A DNA stretch of 39,750 bases from a virus, in IMG/VR virus record IMGVR_UViG_3300010372_000003, positions 1 through 39,750 of that record; one strand, written 5' to 3'. This document shows, in pieces, positions 14,290-21,563 of the stretch; positions within the stretch are counted from its first letter, which is position 1, and each line of letters starts with the position of its first letter. Under the pieces are notes generated by a model. It was not told the DNA's origin and ran no database searches. It saw only the letters and a list, made by a program, of their open reading frames with translations. A program made the translations under genes and the position numbers.

Positions 14290-14913
14290 ATGCTTGATTA
14301 CGACGATCTGGCGCTGGCGGAACACGACCGCGCCGAGTGCGAGGCGGCTGAACGGGCCGCCGCGATGGACGCCTTGATCGACCGGGTGCAGGTCGAGATT
14401 GAGCGCGATGTGATGGCCTGCACCGAGTTGGGCGACCTGTCCAAGGGCTTTGTGACTGCTGGCGAAGCGATCGGCGGCGGCAAGTCCCGCGAACTCGCGC
14501 AGTCTGCTGTCGATGCCTTCCTTGAGTCGGTGATGGACAACCAGCGAAACCTTGGCCTGCTGTCCAAGCTGATCGCCTCGCCGGCTGGCAAGGAACTGCG
14601 TGAGGCATTCGCCAAGACCCACGCGGCCATCAATGCAACAGCAGTTGCGGAAGCGCGGGGGGCTCTCATGAGCGCCAAAGACACAGGCGGGCAGGCTTTC
14701 CCGTGCTTTGAGCGTGGCGGCGCCGGCGCAGGCCCCCTTGATCTCACAGACCCAGGCATGACCCTGCGCGACTACTTCGCAGCGAAGGCGCTGCTGGCAA
14801 TCATGGCCCCCAACCCCGTTACGGGCCAATTTGCGCAAGTTAGCGATTTTCCGGCATGCGCCACCTGTGCATACGAAATGGCCGACGCCATGCTGAAAGC
14901 GAGGACCGAATGA
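14290..14913 (+). CDS. Early phage protein of unknown function
   Basis: 207 residues from ATG 14290, preceded by AGGAGAG. The first 150 residues are acidic and helical (DDLALAEHDRAECEAAERAAAMDALIDRVQVEIERD...). The C-terminal part (GGQAFPCFE, then PGMTLRDYFAAKALLAIMA, then YEMADAMLKART) is a short module seen at the end of many small phage proteins. First gene after the structured leader; function unknown. Confidence 0.75.
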   Translation: MLDYDDLALAEHDRAECEAAERAAAMDALIDRVQVEIERDVMACTELGDLSKGFVTAGEAIGGGKSRELAQSAVDAFLESVMDNQRNLGLLSKLIASPAGKELREAFAKTHAAINATAVAEARGALMSAKDTGGQAFPCFERGGAGAGPLDLTDPGMTLRDYFAAKALLAIMAPNPVTGQFAQVSDFPACATCAYEMADAMLKARTE

Positions 14914-15128
14914 GCCAGATCACATTCCCGGTCGTGCGCATCGGCCCCATTGCGAACTACACGCGCAGCGGCGGTCAGCAGCAGATGGAGGTCACGTTGC
15001 ACATGAGCCATACAAACATGCGCAAGTTGCTCAGCGAAATTGCCAAGAGCGTGCCAGGCGAGACGCTGGCCGACTGGCTCTTTGAAGACCTTGACTGGCA
15101 AGTCACTGACGTGGAGGCACAGAAATGA
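14910..15128 (+). CDS. Small phage protein of unknown function
   Basis: 72 residues from ATG 14910 in an ATGA overlap with the previous stop. Mixed strand/helix composition (MSQITFPVVRIGPIANYTRSGG, then MEVTLHMSHTNMRKLLSEIAKSVPGETLADWLFEDLDW). No motif recognised; the tight overlap with its neighbours supports it as a real gene. Confidence 0.65.
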   Translation: MSQITFPVVRIGPIANYTRSGGQQQMEVTLHMSHTNMRKLLSEIAKSVPGETLADWLFEDLDWQVTDVEAQK

Positions 15129-15334
15129 GCCGCATCGACATGCTGACCTACACCTACCCACGCACATGGGCTGAGGTGGTTTCTCGCCACCCCTGCACCG
15201 GCACTGAGTCTGTGGCCATCGAGGTTCACCGCCGACCGCTGGTTGAGCGCGTGGTCGGAGTCGTGACCACAAGCATCACCGTTGGCCTTGTGCTGATGTG
15301 CGCCCTTGCCTACTTCGACGTTTTGACCAAATGA
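15125..15334 (+). CDS. Small single-pass membrane protein
   Basis: 69 residues, overlapping the previous gene by four bases. A soluble N-terminal half (YTYPRTWAEVVSRHPCTGTE) is followed by one membrane helix near the C-terminus (VVGVVTTSITVGLVLMCALAYF). It neighbours another small membrane protein in the recombination operon; in lambda the matching region holds host-takeover and exclusion genes. Function unknown. Confidence 0.65.
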   Translation: MSRIDMLTYTYPRTWAEVVSRHPCTGTESVAIEVHRRPLVERVVGVVTTSITVGLVLMCALAYFDVLTK

Positions 15335-15648
15335 ACTACCCCCGCCAAGCCATCGAAGCCTGCGAAGCCCTGTCTCACCCTCTGCCCCATCCCACCATGC
15401 CCATCGACCACAGCACCACCGACGACCGCATCACCGAATGGCTGCACCAAGCAGACGGAGGCGCCAAGGTTGACACCAAACACCCCGGCCCCATCGAAAT
15501 GCTGGATGCGCCTGAGCCCAAGTTTGCGCGCATCTGCTGGGGCTTGATCGTGCTGGCGGGCTGGGGCCTCGCTGGCCTGGTGCTGGTTGCCGTCGCTGGC
15601 CCCCTGATCGAAAACCTGCCCGCACTGATGGGCGCAACTACGAAGTGA
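15331..15648 (+). CDS. Small membrane protein of unknown function
   Basis: 105 residues from ATG 15331, which overlaps the previous stop. His/Pro-rich soluble N-terminus (HPLPHPTMPIDHSTTDDRITEWLHQADGG) and one C-terminal membrane helix (ICWGLIVLAGWGLAGLVLVAVAGPLI). The next gene's GTG overlaps its stop as GTGA. Membrane location is clear from the sequence; the role is not. Confidence 0.65.
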   Translation: MNYPRQAIEACEALSHPLPHPTMPIDHSTTDDRITEWLHQADGGAKVDTKHPGPIEMLDAPEPKFARICWGLIVLAGWGLAGLVLVAVAGPLIENLPALMGATTK

Positions 15649-16454
15649 GCAACACCATGAGCGACATCGCGCTGCAACCAACCAAGCAATTCGACCTGAG
15701 CCCGCAGACCTTTGAGCAGGCCTTGACCTTTGCGAACTACCTCGCTGACTCCGACCTGGTGCCCAAGGACTTCAAGGGCAAGCCAGGGAACTGCCTGATC
15801 GCCATGCAGTGGGGCTCCGAGCTTGGCCTCAAGCCCCTGCAGGCCCTGCAAAACCTGGCGGTGATCAACGGTCGCCCCGCTCTCTGGGGTGATGCTGTGA
15901 TCGGCATTGTCCGCGCCTCCCCGGTCTGCGAGTACGTGCTGGAGACGGACGACGGCATCACGGCCACCTGCAAGGTCAAGCGTCGCGGAGAACCGGAGCA
16001 GGTCCGCACGTTCAGCATGGACGATGCCCGAGGCGCCGGCCTGATCGGAAAGCAAGGCCCCTGGTCGCAGTACCCCAAGCGGATGCGCCAGATGCGTGCC
16101 CGAGCGTTTGCCCTGCGCGACGTGTTCCCTGATGTGCTGCGCGGCATGCCGGTGGCCGAGGAAGTCATGGACATCCCGAAGGACATGGGCGCGGCCCAAG
16201 AGGTGGCCCCCGCCCAGCAGGCGCAGCCCAAGACCTACCCGGGCGACAAGTTCGCAGCCAACCTGCCCGCCTGGGGCAAGGCCATCGAGGCCGGGAAGCT
16301 GACCGCCGACGAGGTGATCCGACGCGCCGCAACCATCGGCCCCCTGACCGAAGAGCAGGCCGCCAAGGTCCGCGAGTTCAAGGTGGCCACGGTCATCGAC
16401 AACGACACGGGCGAGATCCAAGGCGCTGAACCCAACCATGCAGACGCCGAGTAA
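15645..16454 (+). CDS. recT: RecT-family single-strand annealing protein
   Basis: 269 residues from GTG 15645 (GTGA overlap); an ATG at 15657 is the alternative. The core matches RecT-type annealing proteins: TFANYLADSDLVPKDF, NCLIAMQWGSELGLKPLQAL, NLAVINGRPALWGDAVIGIV, and WSQYPKRMRQMRARAFALRDVFPDVL (about residues 20-175). The C-terminal part with an Ala/Gln linker and a helical end (TADEVIRRAATIGPLTEEQAAKVREF) is less conserved. It would anneal strands trimmed by the exonuclease encoded next. Confidence 0.83.
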   Translation: MSNTMSDIALQPTKQFDLSPQTFEQALTFANYLADSDLVPKDFKGKPGNCLIAMQWGSELGLKPLQALQNLAVINGRPALWGDAVIGIVRASPVCEYVLETDDGITATCKVKRRGEPEQVRTFSMDDARGAGLIGKQGPWSQYPKRMRQMRARAFALRDVFPDVLRGMPVAEEVMDIPKDMGAAQEVAPAQQAQPKTYPGDKFAANLPAWGKAIEAGKLTADEVIRRAATIGPLTEEQAAKVREFKVATVIDNDTGEIQGAEPNHADAE

Positions 16455-16475
16455 CCCGCGCACAGGAAGCACACC

Positions 16476-18269
16476 ATGCAAACCCATGAACTGATCCAAG
16501 GGTCGCCGGAATGGCTGGCCTACCGAGCCCACCACTTCAATGCCTCCGACGCCCCGGCGATGATGGGAGTGAGCCCTTACAAGACCCGCACCCAGCTGCT
16601 GCACGAGATGCACACCGGCGGCCTGGTGCCCGAGGTTGATCCAGCCACGCAGCGACGCTTTGACGACGGGCACCGATTCGAGGCCCTGGCCCGCCCGCTG
16701 GCCTGCGAGATCATCGGTGAAGACCTGTACCCGGTGACAGGCAGCGAAGGAAAGCTGTCGGCCAGCTTCGACGGCCTGACCATGCTGGGCGACGTAGCGT
16801 TTGAGCACAAGACGCTCAACGATGACCTGCGCGCAGCTTTCGACCAGATCGACAGCATCGCGCCAGAGCACCGAGACGCAGCAGGTGGCGCCGAGTTGCC
16901 GCTGATCTACCGCATTCAGATGGAGCAGCAATGCGCCGTGTCTGACTGTGCGAAAGTCTTGTTCATGGCCTCCCGCTGGGCCGCTGACGGCACGCTGCTG
17001 GAAGAGCGCCACTGCTGGTACTTCCCTGACGCTGAACTGCGCGCCAAGATCCTGGCCGGCTGGGAGCAATTCGCATCAGACCTCGCCGCCTACGTGCCGC
17101 CCGCCGTCGAAGTCAAGCCGGTGGGCCGCACCCCGGACAACCTGCCGGCCCTGCGCATCGAGGTGACTGGCGCTGTGACCGCCTCCAACCTGGCCGAGTA
17201 CAAGGCCCATGCGCTGGAAGTGTTCAAGGGCATCAATCGCAGCCTCTCCACCGACCAAGACTTTGCCGATGCCGAGAAGGTGGTGAAGTGGTGCGGTGAT
17301 GTTGAATCCCGCTTGGCCGCAGCCAAGGAGCACGCCCTCAGCCAGACAGCCACCATCGACACGCTGTTCAAGGCCATTGACGACATCAGCGCCGAGGCAC
17401 GCCGCACGCGCCTGGAACTGGACAAGCTGGTCAAAGCCCGCAAGGAGCAGATCCGCGAAGACATCGTTGCCGATGGGCGCCGTGCGCTGGCTGAGCACAT
17501 GGCCGGCCTGAACGAGCGACTTGGCAAGGCTTACATGCCGAGCGTGCAGGCCGACTTCGCCGGGGCCATCAAGGGCAAGCGCACCATCGACAGCCTTCGA
17601 GATGCGGTGAGCACGACCCTGGCAAATGCCAAGATCGAAGCCAGCGCCACCGCTGACCGCATCCAGATCAACCTGGGAACCCTGCGCGATCTGGCGAAGG
17701 ATCACGCCTTCTTGTTTGCCGACACGGCCAGCATCGTGCTCAAGGCGCCGGACGATCTCACTGCACTGGTGAAGACGCGCATTGCCGACCACGCCGCAGC
17801 CGAAGCCAAGCGACTGGAAGCCGAGCGCGAGCGCATCCGCGCCGAGGAACAGGCCCGTATCGAGCGTGAGCAGCGTGAAGCCCAGCAGCGCGAAGAGCGT
17901 CTTGCAGCCGCAGCACTTGCGCAAGAGCGCCAACAGGCCGCAGCAGCCGAAACCGCCCGACTCCTGCAAGAAGCAGCCAAGCCAACGGCGCCTCCCGTCT
18001 CGCTGGTCGACGCCAACAACGCAGCCCGCGCCGAGATCAAGCAGGCCACCCAGGAAGCCGCCACCGTCAAGCTGGGAGAGATCTGCGCCATGGTCGGCCC
18101 AGGCTTTTCGATGACCGCTGCTTTCGTCTCCGACACCCTGGGCATCGAGCACTCAGCCACCGACAAGGCGGCCAAGCTCTACAAGCCCAGCGACGTCCCG
18201 CTGATCTGCGACGAACTGATCCAGCGGCTGGAAAAGATCAAGGCTGGCGAACTTCAAGCTGCCGCCTAA
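16476..18269 (+). CDS. YqaJ-type (lambda Exo-like) nuclease with long coiled-coil extension
   Basis: 597 residues. Residues 1-200 are a YqaJ/lambda exonuclease domain: GSPEW (9-13), SDAPAMMGVSPYKT (24-37), GHRFEALARP with Glu69, SASFDG with Asp99, and FEHKTL with Glu110 and Lys112, the metal-binding ExK. Residues about 215-500 are helical, with a long charged coiled coil (ERERIRAEEQARIEREQREA...) resembling DUF1351-like phage proteins; the last 70 residues form a small helical domain (KLGEICAMVGPGFSMTAAFVSDTLGI). A two-protein recombination system with RecT is likely. Its stop codon lies in a GCCTAAC string. Confidence 0.85.
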   Translation: MQTHELIQGSPEWLAYRAHHFNASDAPAMMGVSPYKTRTQLLHEMHTGGLVPEVDPATQRRFDDGHRFEALARPLACEIIGEDLYPVTGSEGKLSASFDGLTMLGDVAFEHKTLNDDLRAAFDQIDSIAPEHRDAAGGAELPLIYRIQMEQQCAVSDCAKVLFMASRWAADGTLLEERHCWYFPDAELRAKILAGWEQFASDLAAYVPPAVEVKPVGRTPDNLPALRIEVTGAVTASNLAEYKAHALEVFKGINRSLSTDQDFADAEKVVKWCGDVESRLAAAKEHALSQTATIDTLFKAIDDISAEARRTRLELDKLVKARKEQIREDIVADGRRALAEHMAGLNERLGKAYMPSVQADFAGAIKGKRTIDSLRDAVSTTLANAKIEASATADRIQINLGTLRDLAKDHAFLFADTASIVLKAPDDLTALVKTRIADHAAAEAKRLEAERERIRAEEQARIEREQREAQQREERLAAAALAQERQQAAAAETARLLQEAAKPTAPPVSLVDANNAARAEIKQATQEAATVKLGEICAMVGPGFSMTAAFVSDTLGIEHSATDKAAKLYKPSDVPLICDELIQRLEKIKAGELQAAA

Positions 18270-18460
18270 CCCCCTACGGGACACCGGACACCAGCGGAGC
18301 CGGTGGGGCTTGCACTTTGACTCTAGACGGTTACTCGTCGGTCACTGCCACGCAAACACCCGCAAGCCAACAGACCAGGGTTGCGCCTGGTTGTCCCACC
18401 CTTTCAACGGGCGCCCACCCTCGCAAGGGGCCGGGTTAGCGCCACAGGGCGCCCACCCAT
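18264..18460 (+). other. Structured non-coding gap with GCCTAAC...GGGTTAG ends
   Basis: About 200 bases without a gene. It starts with GCCTAAC overlapping a stop codon, as at the attC-like sites downstream, and ends with GGGTTAGCG (18433-18441). In between are CACCGG/CCGGTG and CCAGG/CCTGG hairpins and a 12-bp direct repeat GGGCGCCCACCC (18409 and 18447). It may be a decayed attC-like element, but its L boxes are not convincing. Confidence 0.3.
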
Positions 18461-18473
18461 ACAAGAGCAAGAC

Positions 18474-18674
18474 ATGAGCTATCAACACCGCTACGCACAG
18501 TTCGCCAGGGTGCGAGGGTTCACTGAAGGCAACGAACCCCTGATGCACGAGTTCATCACCTGGGTGAAATCCAAGTGGGCCAAGTGGCGTATCGCTACGG
18601 GGCACCAGCGGGTCTACCTCACGCGAGAAGATCACGCCGCGTTTGATGCTTGGCTTGAGAAAGAAACGACATGA
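18474..18674 (+). CDS. Small phage protein of unknown function
   Basis: 66 residues from ATG 18474 (MSYQHRYAQFARVRGFTEGN); the ATG at 18381 lies in the structured gap. Contains FITWVKSKWAKWRIATGHQRVYLTREDHAAFDAWL, a compact mixed fold with several Trp residues. No family recognised. Its ribosome site is weak (AAGAGCAAG). Confidence 0.6.
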   Translation: MSYQHRYAQFARVRGFTEGNEPLMHEFITWVKSKWAKWRIATGHQRVYLTREDHAAFDAWLEKETT

Positions 18675-18693
18675 GAGCAATCAAGGAGGCAGC

Positions 18694-19140
18694 ATGAACA
18701 TCTCCCAACGACTGCGCACATGCGCGCGCCACACCGGCTTGGATGCCGTGATCGAACTGCTCAATGAAGCGGCTGATGAGATTGACCGGCTGAGTGCTAG
18801 GCAACCTGCAGAGGTGACGGGGTTGCTTGAGGCATTTGACGACGCCGTTTCGCAAGAGCTGCCGCGCGTGTCTCACGTCGAATATGACAGCCACGAGATT
18901 TGCAAGCACTTCGCATCGAAGGTTCGCGCCATCCTCGCCTTGCGCCCTGAGCGGGTGCCGATGACGGGTGATCAGTGGACCGATGTGCTCGGATCGGCCG
19001 GCCCTGACCTGCTGGACTTGGCAAAGCAGTGGGCTGACAACAAGGTCCATGTCTACCAGGTTGTCAACGAGGCCGAGAAGATCGTGAAGGCCGCAGTGCT
19101 GCGCGGCATCAATGCCCAGGCCAAGAAGGAGACGCCATGA
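18694..19140 (+). CDS. Helical phage protein of unknown function
   Basis: 148 residues from ATG 18694, preceded by a strong AAGGAGG. The N-terminus (SQRLRTCARHTGLDAVIELLNEAADEIDRLSA) is the leading helix pair of many small phage proteins annotated only as hypothetical. The remainder is helical (LLDLAKQWADNKVHVYQVVNEAEKIVKAAVL). Its stop overlaps the next ATG as ATGA. Function unknown. Confidence 0.7.
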   Translation: MNISQRLRTCARHTGLDAVIELLNEAADEIDRLSARQPAEVTGLLEAFDDAVSQELPRVSHVEYDSHEICKHFASKVRAILALRPERVPMTGDQWTDVLGSAGPDLLDLAKQWADNKVHVYQVVNEAEKIVKAAVLRGINAQAKKETP

Positions 19141-19352
19141 ACACAAAGACATGGTGGTCGTGGTCAGGCACGCGAGAGTATGCACACGGACGGGCCACCT
19201 ACTTCTGCGGCACTGTCAACGAGGTGACGGTCAGTATGCCTAACTTTGAACAGGCCCACCACCTCGCCAACGCCATCGAGGCGCAATCGAAAGCCACCAG
19301 ATACGACGCCCGGTACGGGCTGCTGCAAGAAATTGCGAGGATTGAGCCATGA
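19137..19352 (+). CDS. Small phage protein of unknown function
   Basis: 71 residues. Begins MNTKTWWSWSGTREYAHGRA with three Trp near the N-terminus, then a strand (TYFCGTVNEVTVSMP) and helix (NFEQAHHLANAIEAQSKATRYDARY). Overlaps the preceding gene by four bases. It is the last gene before the first attC-like site, which begins 25 bases after its stop. Confidence 0.6.
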   Translation: MNTKTWWSWSGTREYAHGRATYFCGTVNEVTVSMPNFEQAHHLANAIEAQSKATRYDARYGLLQEIARIEP

Positions 19353-19377
19353 GCTTGACGCCAATGCGGCCACAGGG

Positions 19378-19431
19378 GTCTAACCAGACAGCTAAGCGGC
19401 GCTCTGCGTCCGCTTGAGCGCCCGGTTAGGC
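19378..19431 (-). repeat. attC-like recombination site 1
   Basis: Plus-strand order: GTCTAAC, 6 bp, GCTAAGCGG, 10 bp, CCGCTTGAGC, 5 bp, GTTAGGC. The outer boxes match RYYYAAC and GTTRRRY, the inner boxes pair with one unpaired extra base, and the 5/6 spacer asymmetry plus the side of the extra base put the canonical attC orientation on the minus strand. The flanking GCCACAGG/CCTGTGGC adds a further stem. Confidence 0.65.
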
Positions 19432-19527
19432 CTGTGGCGCGAAGCCGAGGACTGACCACCACCACAAGCCGACCGCACAGCGGTGGGCGCCTGATTTGAG
19501 CCTGCGAAGCGGGCGGAAAGGTATGAG

Positions 19528-19788
19528 ATGAGCAACACCGTGGACACACACCCTGTTCAGACCCATCAACACCGCAGAGGCGCATCCCGCGCACCCACTT
19601 CCGTGACGCTGGCAGCCTACGAGGTCTATTGCCATGTCTATGCACCGCAGCCCGCCATGGTGACGGGCGAATGCCGTGGTGGTTTCAGCGCCGGAGAGCT
19701 TATCGCCTTCCTCTACGCGCGCAGCTTCCCCAAGACAGAGTGGCGTGCACGGGTGGACGAGGCATTCAAGGGCGCGGAGAACCTTTGA
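19528..19788 (+). CDS. Cassette A gene, unknown function
   Basis: 86 residues, MSNTVDTHPVQTHQHRRGAS..., with GGAAAGG upstream. The conserved-looking core is AAYEVYCHVYAPQPAMVTGECRGGFSAGELIAFLYARSFPKTEWRARVDEAF (about 30-82), a small mixed fold I cannot name. The gene fills the unit between attC-like sites 1 and 2; its stop codon is one base before site 2. About 95 non-coding bases precede it. The first 14 bases of the gene are identical to those of the cassette C gene. Confidence 0.65.
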   Translation: MSNTVDTHPVQTHQHRRGASRAPTSVTLAAYEVYCHVYAPQPAMVTGECRGGFSAGELIAFLYARSFPKTEWRARVDEAFKGAENL

Positions 19789-19789
19789 G

Positions 19790-19849
19790 GCCTAACCAAA
19801 CAGCTAAGCGGCGGTGCGAAGCAACGTCCGCTTGAGCGCCCGGTTAGGC
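19790..19849 (-). repeat. attC-like recombination site 2
   Basis: Plus strand: GCCTAAC, 6 bp, GCTAAGCGG, 16 bp, CCGCTTGAGC, 5 bp, GTTAGGC. The inner boxes are identical to those of site 1 but the 16-bp tip differs in sequence and length, as expected of attC variable tips. It starts one base after the stop codon of the cassette A gene. Confidence 0.7.
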
Positions 19850-19878
19850 CATGCAGCCACAACGACGAGAGGTGAAAG

Positions 19879-20133
19879 ATGAAGACCTGGAAACGAGACG
19901 ATCAAGCCACACAAGACCTGATCAGCCTTGGTAGCGACAAGCTGGCGATGCTGAGCGTAATTGCTAAGTGGACCGATGAGCAGTGCCAGCAAGCTGAGGC
20001 CTGGGCCAGCGCCCGGCATTTCCGCGCCAGTGACAACGCGGTGCATGTGCCCGAGATGCCGCCGCACGTTGTGGCCTTGCCTGAGCGCGCATACGGTGTG
20101 TACGACGCCGATTTTCGCACCTGTGAGGCCTAA
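19879..20133 (+). CDS. Cassette B gene, unknown function
   Basis: 84 residues, MKTWKRDDQATQDLISLGSD..., start 19879 after GAGAGGTGAAAG. Mostly helical in the first 60 residues (DKLAMLSVIAKWTDEQCQQAEAWASARHFRA), then a Pro-rich stretch (HVPEMPPHVVALPERAYGV). No family recognised. It lies alone between attC-like sites 2 and 3, and its stop codon TAA is inside the first box of site 3. Confidence 0.65.
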   Translation: MKTWKRDDQATQDLISLGSDKLAMLSVIAKWTDEQCQQAEAWASARHFRASDNAVHVPEMPPHVVALPERAYGVYDADFRTCEA

Positions 20134-20188
20134 CCAATAAGTTAACCGGCGCCCAGCATGGGCGTCCGAGTTGAACTGGCGGTTAGAC
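20128..20188 (-). repeat. attC-like recombination site 3
   Basis: Plus strand: GCCTAAC, 6 bp, GTTAACCGG, 16 bp containing a CGCCC/GGGCG hairpin, CCGAGTTGAAC, 5 bp, GTTAGAC. The inner boxes differ in sequence from sites 1 and 2, yet pair with two extrahelical bases on the same arm and keep the same spacing, so structure and not sequence is conserved. Confidence 0.7.
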
Positions 20189-20211
20189 CGCTACCAACAC
20201 AGGAGATGAAG

Positions 20212-20418
20212 ATGAGCAACACCGTCAGATGGTGCGTTGAAGAAGCCGATACAGGATTGCCTGTAGCAAGTGGATGCGCACAAACACCAGATGAGGCGTA
20301 CCGAGAAATGATGCACTACGTCGCGCAATACAGCCAGGACGGAGAGGTGCGATTCTGGATGCGGCAAAACCGAAAGACCATCAAGGCGGGCACATGGCCA
20401 GCCACGGTGAGGGTCTAA
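20212..20418 (+). CDS. Cassette C gene, unknown function
   Basis: 68 residues from ATG 20212 (MSNTVRWCVEEADTGLPVAS); AGGAG at 20201 is correctly spaced for this ATG and not for the one at 20206. A strand-rich start, a helix (TPDEAYREMMHYVAQYS), then EVRFWMRQNRKTIKAGTWPATV. No family recognised. The stop codon TAA lies within a GTCTAAC box, as in cassette B. Confidence 0.6.
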   Translation: MSNTVRWCVEEADTGLPVASGCAQTPDEAYREMMHYVAQYSQDGEVRFWMRQNRKTIKAGTWPATVRV

Positions 20419-20446
20419 CCGATATTAGGCGTCACAGACTGCCTGA
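20413..20446 (-). repeat. Degenerate attC-like site 4
   Basis: GTCTAAC over the stop codon, a 6-bp spacer, and then TTAGGC-GTC pairing with GAC-T-GCCTGA with an extra base, resembling the outer and inner boxes of sites 1-3. The expected GTTRRRY box after it is absent. A GATGGCCC/GGGCCATC hairpin follows at 20450-20470. Confidence 0.35.
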
Positions 20447-20487
20447 TAACGATGGCCCGCGCTGGGCCATCCACACAGAAAGCACAC

Positions 20488-20646
20488 ATGAGCACCAAAG
20501 AACAAGCCCTTGACACGATGATCCTGCTGTCTGCAATTGAGTCGTGGGCATTCAGCGTCGGCAAGCCATTGCCCGACTACCTTCACGAGAAACTGAGCAA
20601 TGCAGTTGATGCGCTGCGAGCTGAGATTTTGGAGGATGCCAAGTGA
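20488..20646 (+). CDS. Small helical protein of unknown function
   Basis: 52 residues from ATG 20488 (MSTKEQALDTMILLSAIESW); nearly all helical (LHEKLSNAVDALRAEILEDAK). A GTGA overlap links it to the next gene. It begins a run of six overlapping small genes that leads to the excisionase-like gene. No family recognised. Confidence 0.55.
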   Translation: MSTKEQALDTMILLSAIESWAFSVGKPLPDYLHEKLSNAVDALRAEILEDAK

Positions 20647-20831
20647 GCCTGACCATCACACCAACCCGCTGCGAAATACACGGAGATGAGCTTGAGGCCG
20701 TCATCGACATGATGGACAGCCACACCTCTAGCGTGACCATCAAGGCGCTTCAGTCGCCAGAATCGTGGCGAGAGCTGGCCGAGGCCGTGCAGTGCGCACT
20801 GGAGACGATGCACCCGGAGTCAGCCAAATGA
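20643..20831 (+). CDS. Small phage protein of unknown function
   Basis: 62 residues from GTG 20643 in a GTGA overlap. Sequence MSLTITPTRCEIHGDELEAV suggests a short strand pair, then helices (SPESWRELAEAVQCALETMHPES). No recognised motif. Overlaps both neighbours by four bases, which supports translation. Confidence 0.55.
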   Translation: MSLTITPTRCEIHGDELEAVIDMMDSHTSSVTIKALQSPESWRELAEAVQCALETMHPESAK

Positions 20832-21031
20832 CCGACACAAAAGCAGCATGGAAGCGCCGCGCACTGCGGGCTGAGCACGAACTGGAAGCACTGCGCCGAA
20901 TCCGGCAGTTTGAGCACAAGCAAGAACTGCAAATGATCCGCGTCGATGCGGCCCAAGCCATCGCGCTGCGAGAGATTCAGGAAATCTTAACCAGTCTGAA
21001 AAGCGACGAACCAACAGCAGGATTGATATGA
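20828..21031 (+). CDS. Small coiled-coil protein of unknown function
   Basis: 67 residues from ATG 20828 (MTDTKAAWKRRALRAEHELE), charged and helical almost throughout (EALRRIRQFEHKQELQMIRVDAAQAIALREIQEILTSL), likely a coiled coil. ATGA overlaps on both sides. Function unknown. Confidence 0.55.
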   Translation: MTDTKAAWKRRALRAEHELEALRRIRQFEHKQELQMIRVDAAQAIALREIQEILTSLKSDEPTAGLI

Positions 21032-21330
21032 GCACACAACAACCCGAGGCGCTGCGCCTGGCTGAAATCCTTGAACTAGGCTCGCGCCAATTCAACAAGG
21101 AAGCCGCCGCAGAACTGCGCCGCCTGCACGCTATCAATGCGGAGTTGGTGGAGGCGTTGAATGATGCGCTGTCTGTCGTTCGATCTGTGCATACAGGACG
21201 CGACAGACGAGTTGTCCGTGATGGATGCGTGCTTTTCATGCAGACAGATGAGTGGTGCAAATGGCTGGAGGTTGAGCTTCAGCCGAAGTTTGCCGCCGCA
21301 CTCGCCAAAGCAGAAGGACGTGAAGCATGA
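21028..21330 (+). CDS. Phage protein of unknown function
   Basis: 100 residues. N-terminal helices (LRLAEILELGSRQFNKEAAAELRRLHAINAELVEALNDALSVV) match a layout frequent in small proteins of phage early operons; the second half (RRVVRDGCVLFMQTDEWCKWLEVELQPKFAAALAKAEG) is mixed. ATGA overlaps at both ends. Confidence 0.6.
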   Translation: MSTQQPEALRLAEILELGSRQFNKEAAAELRRLHAINAELVEALNDALSVVRSVHTGRDRRVVRDGCVLFMQTDEWCKWLEVELQPKFAAALAKAEGREA

Positions 21331-21563
21331 CAACCGATGAAGTCCTACAAGCGGTCAAAGAAGCTGGATTTGGCATCAACCATGCTGAGGCGTCTGCAAT
21401 TCTGTTCACTCGCTTCGCCGCCCTCGTTGCAGCAGCAGAGCGTGAGGCGTGCGCGAAGGTGTGCGATGAGCTTTTAAGCACAGACGCAGACTGGGACAGC
21501 CATCACTGGAATCAAGCAACGCAGCGTTGCGCGTTTGTCATCCGCGCAAGGAGCACACCATGA
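21327..21563 (+). CDS. Small phage protein of unknown function
   Basis: 78 residues, MTTDEVLQAVKEAGFGINHA.... The segment FTRFAALVAAAEREACAKVCDELL (about 28-51) with its two Cys is a repeated theme in phage hypothetical proteins ('ERFAALVAAAEREACAKVC'), followed by a variable tail ending CAFVIRARST. Function unknown. Confidence 0.65.
   Translation: MTTDEVLQAVKEAGFGINHAEASAILFTRFAALVAAAEREACAKVCDELLSTDADWDSHHWNQATQRCAFVIRARSTP

Noticed and set aside
15375-17069. Open frame of 564 codons on the minus strand
   Set aside because: It lies opposite recT and the YqaJ nuclease, whose motifs are clear; the product is low in complexity (Leu/Gly/His/Val rich) as expected of an antisense frame in GC-rich DNA.
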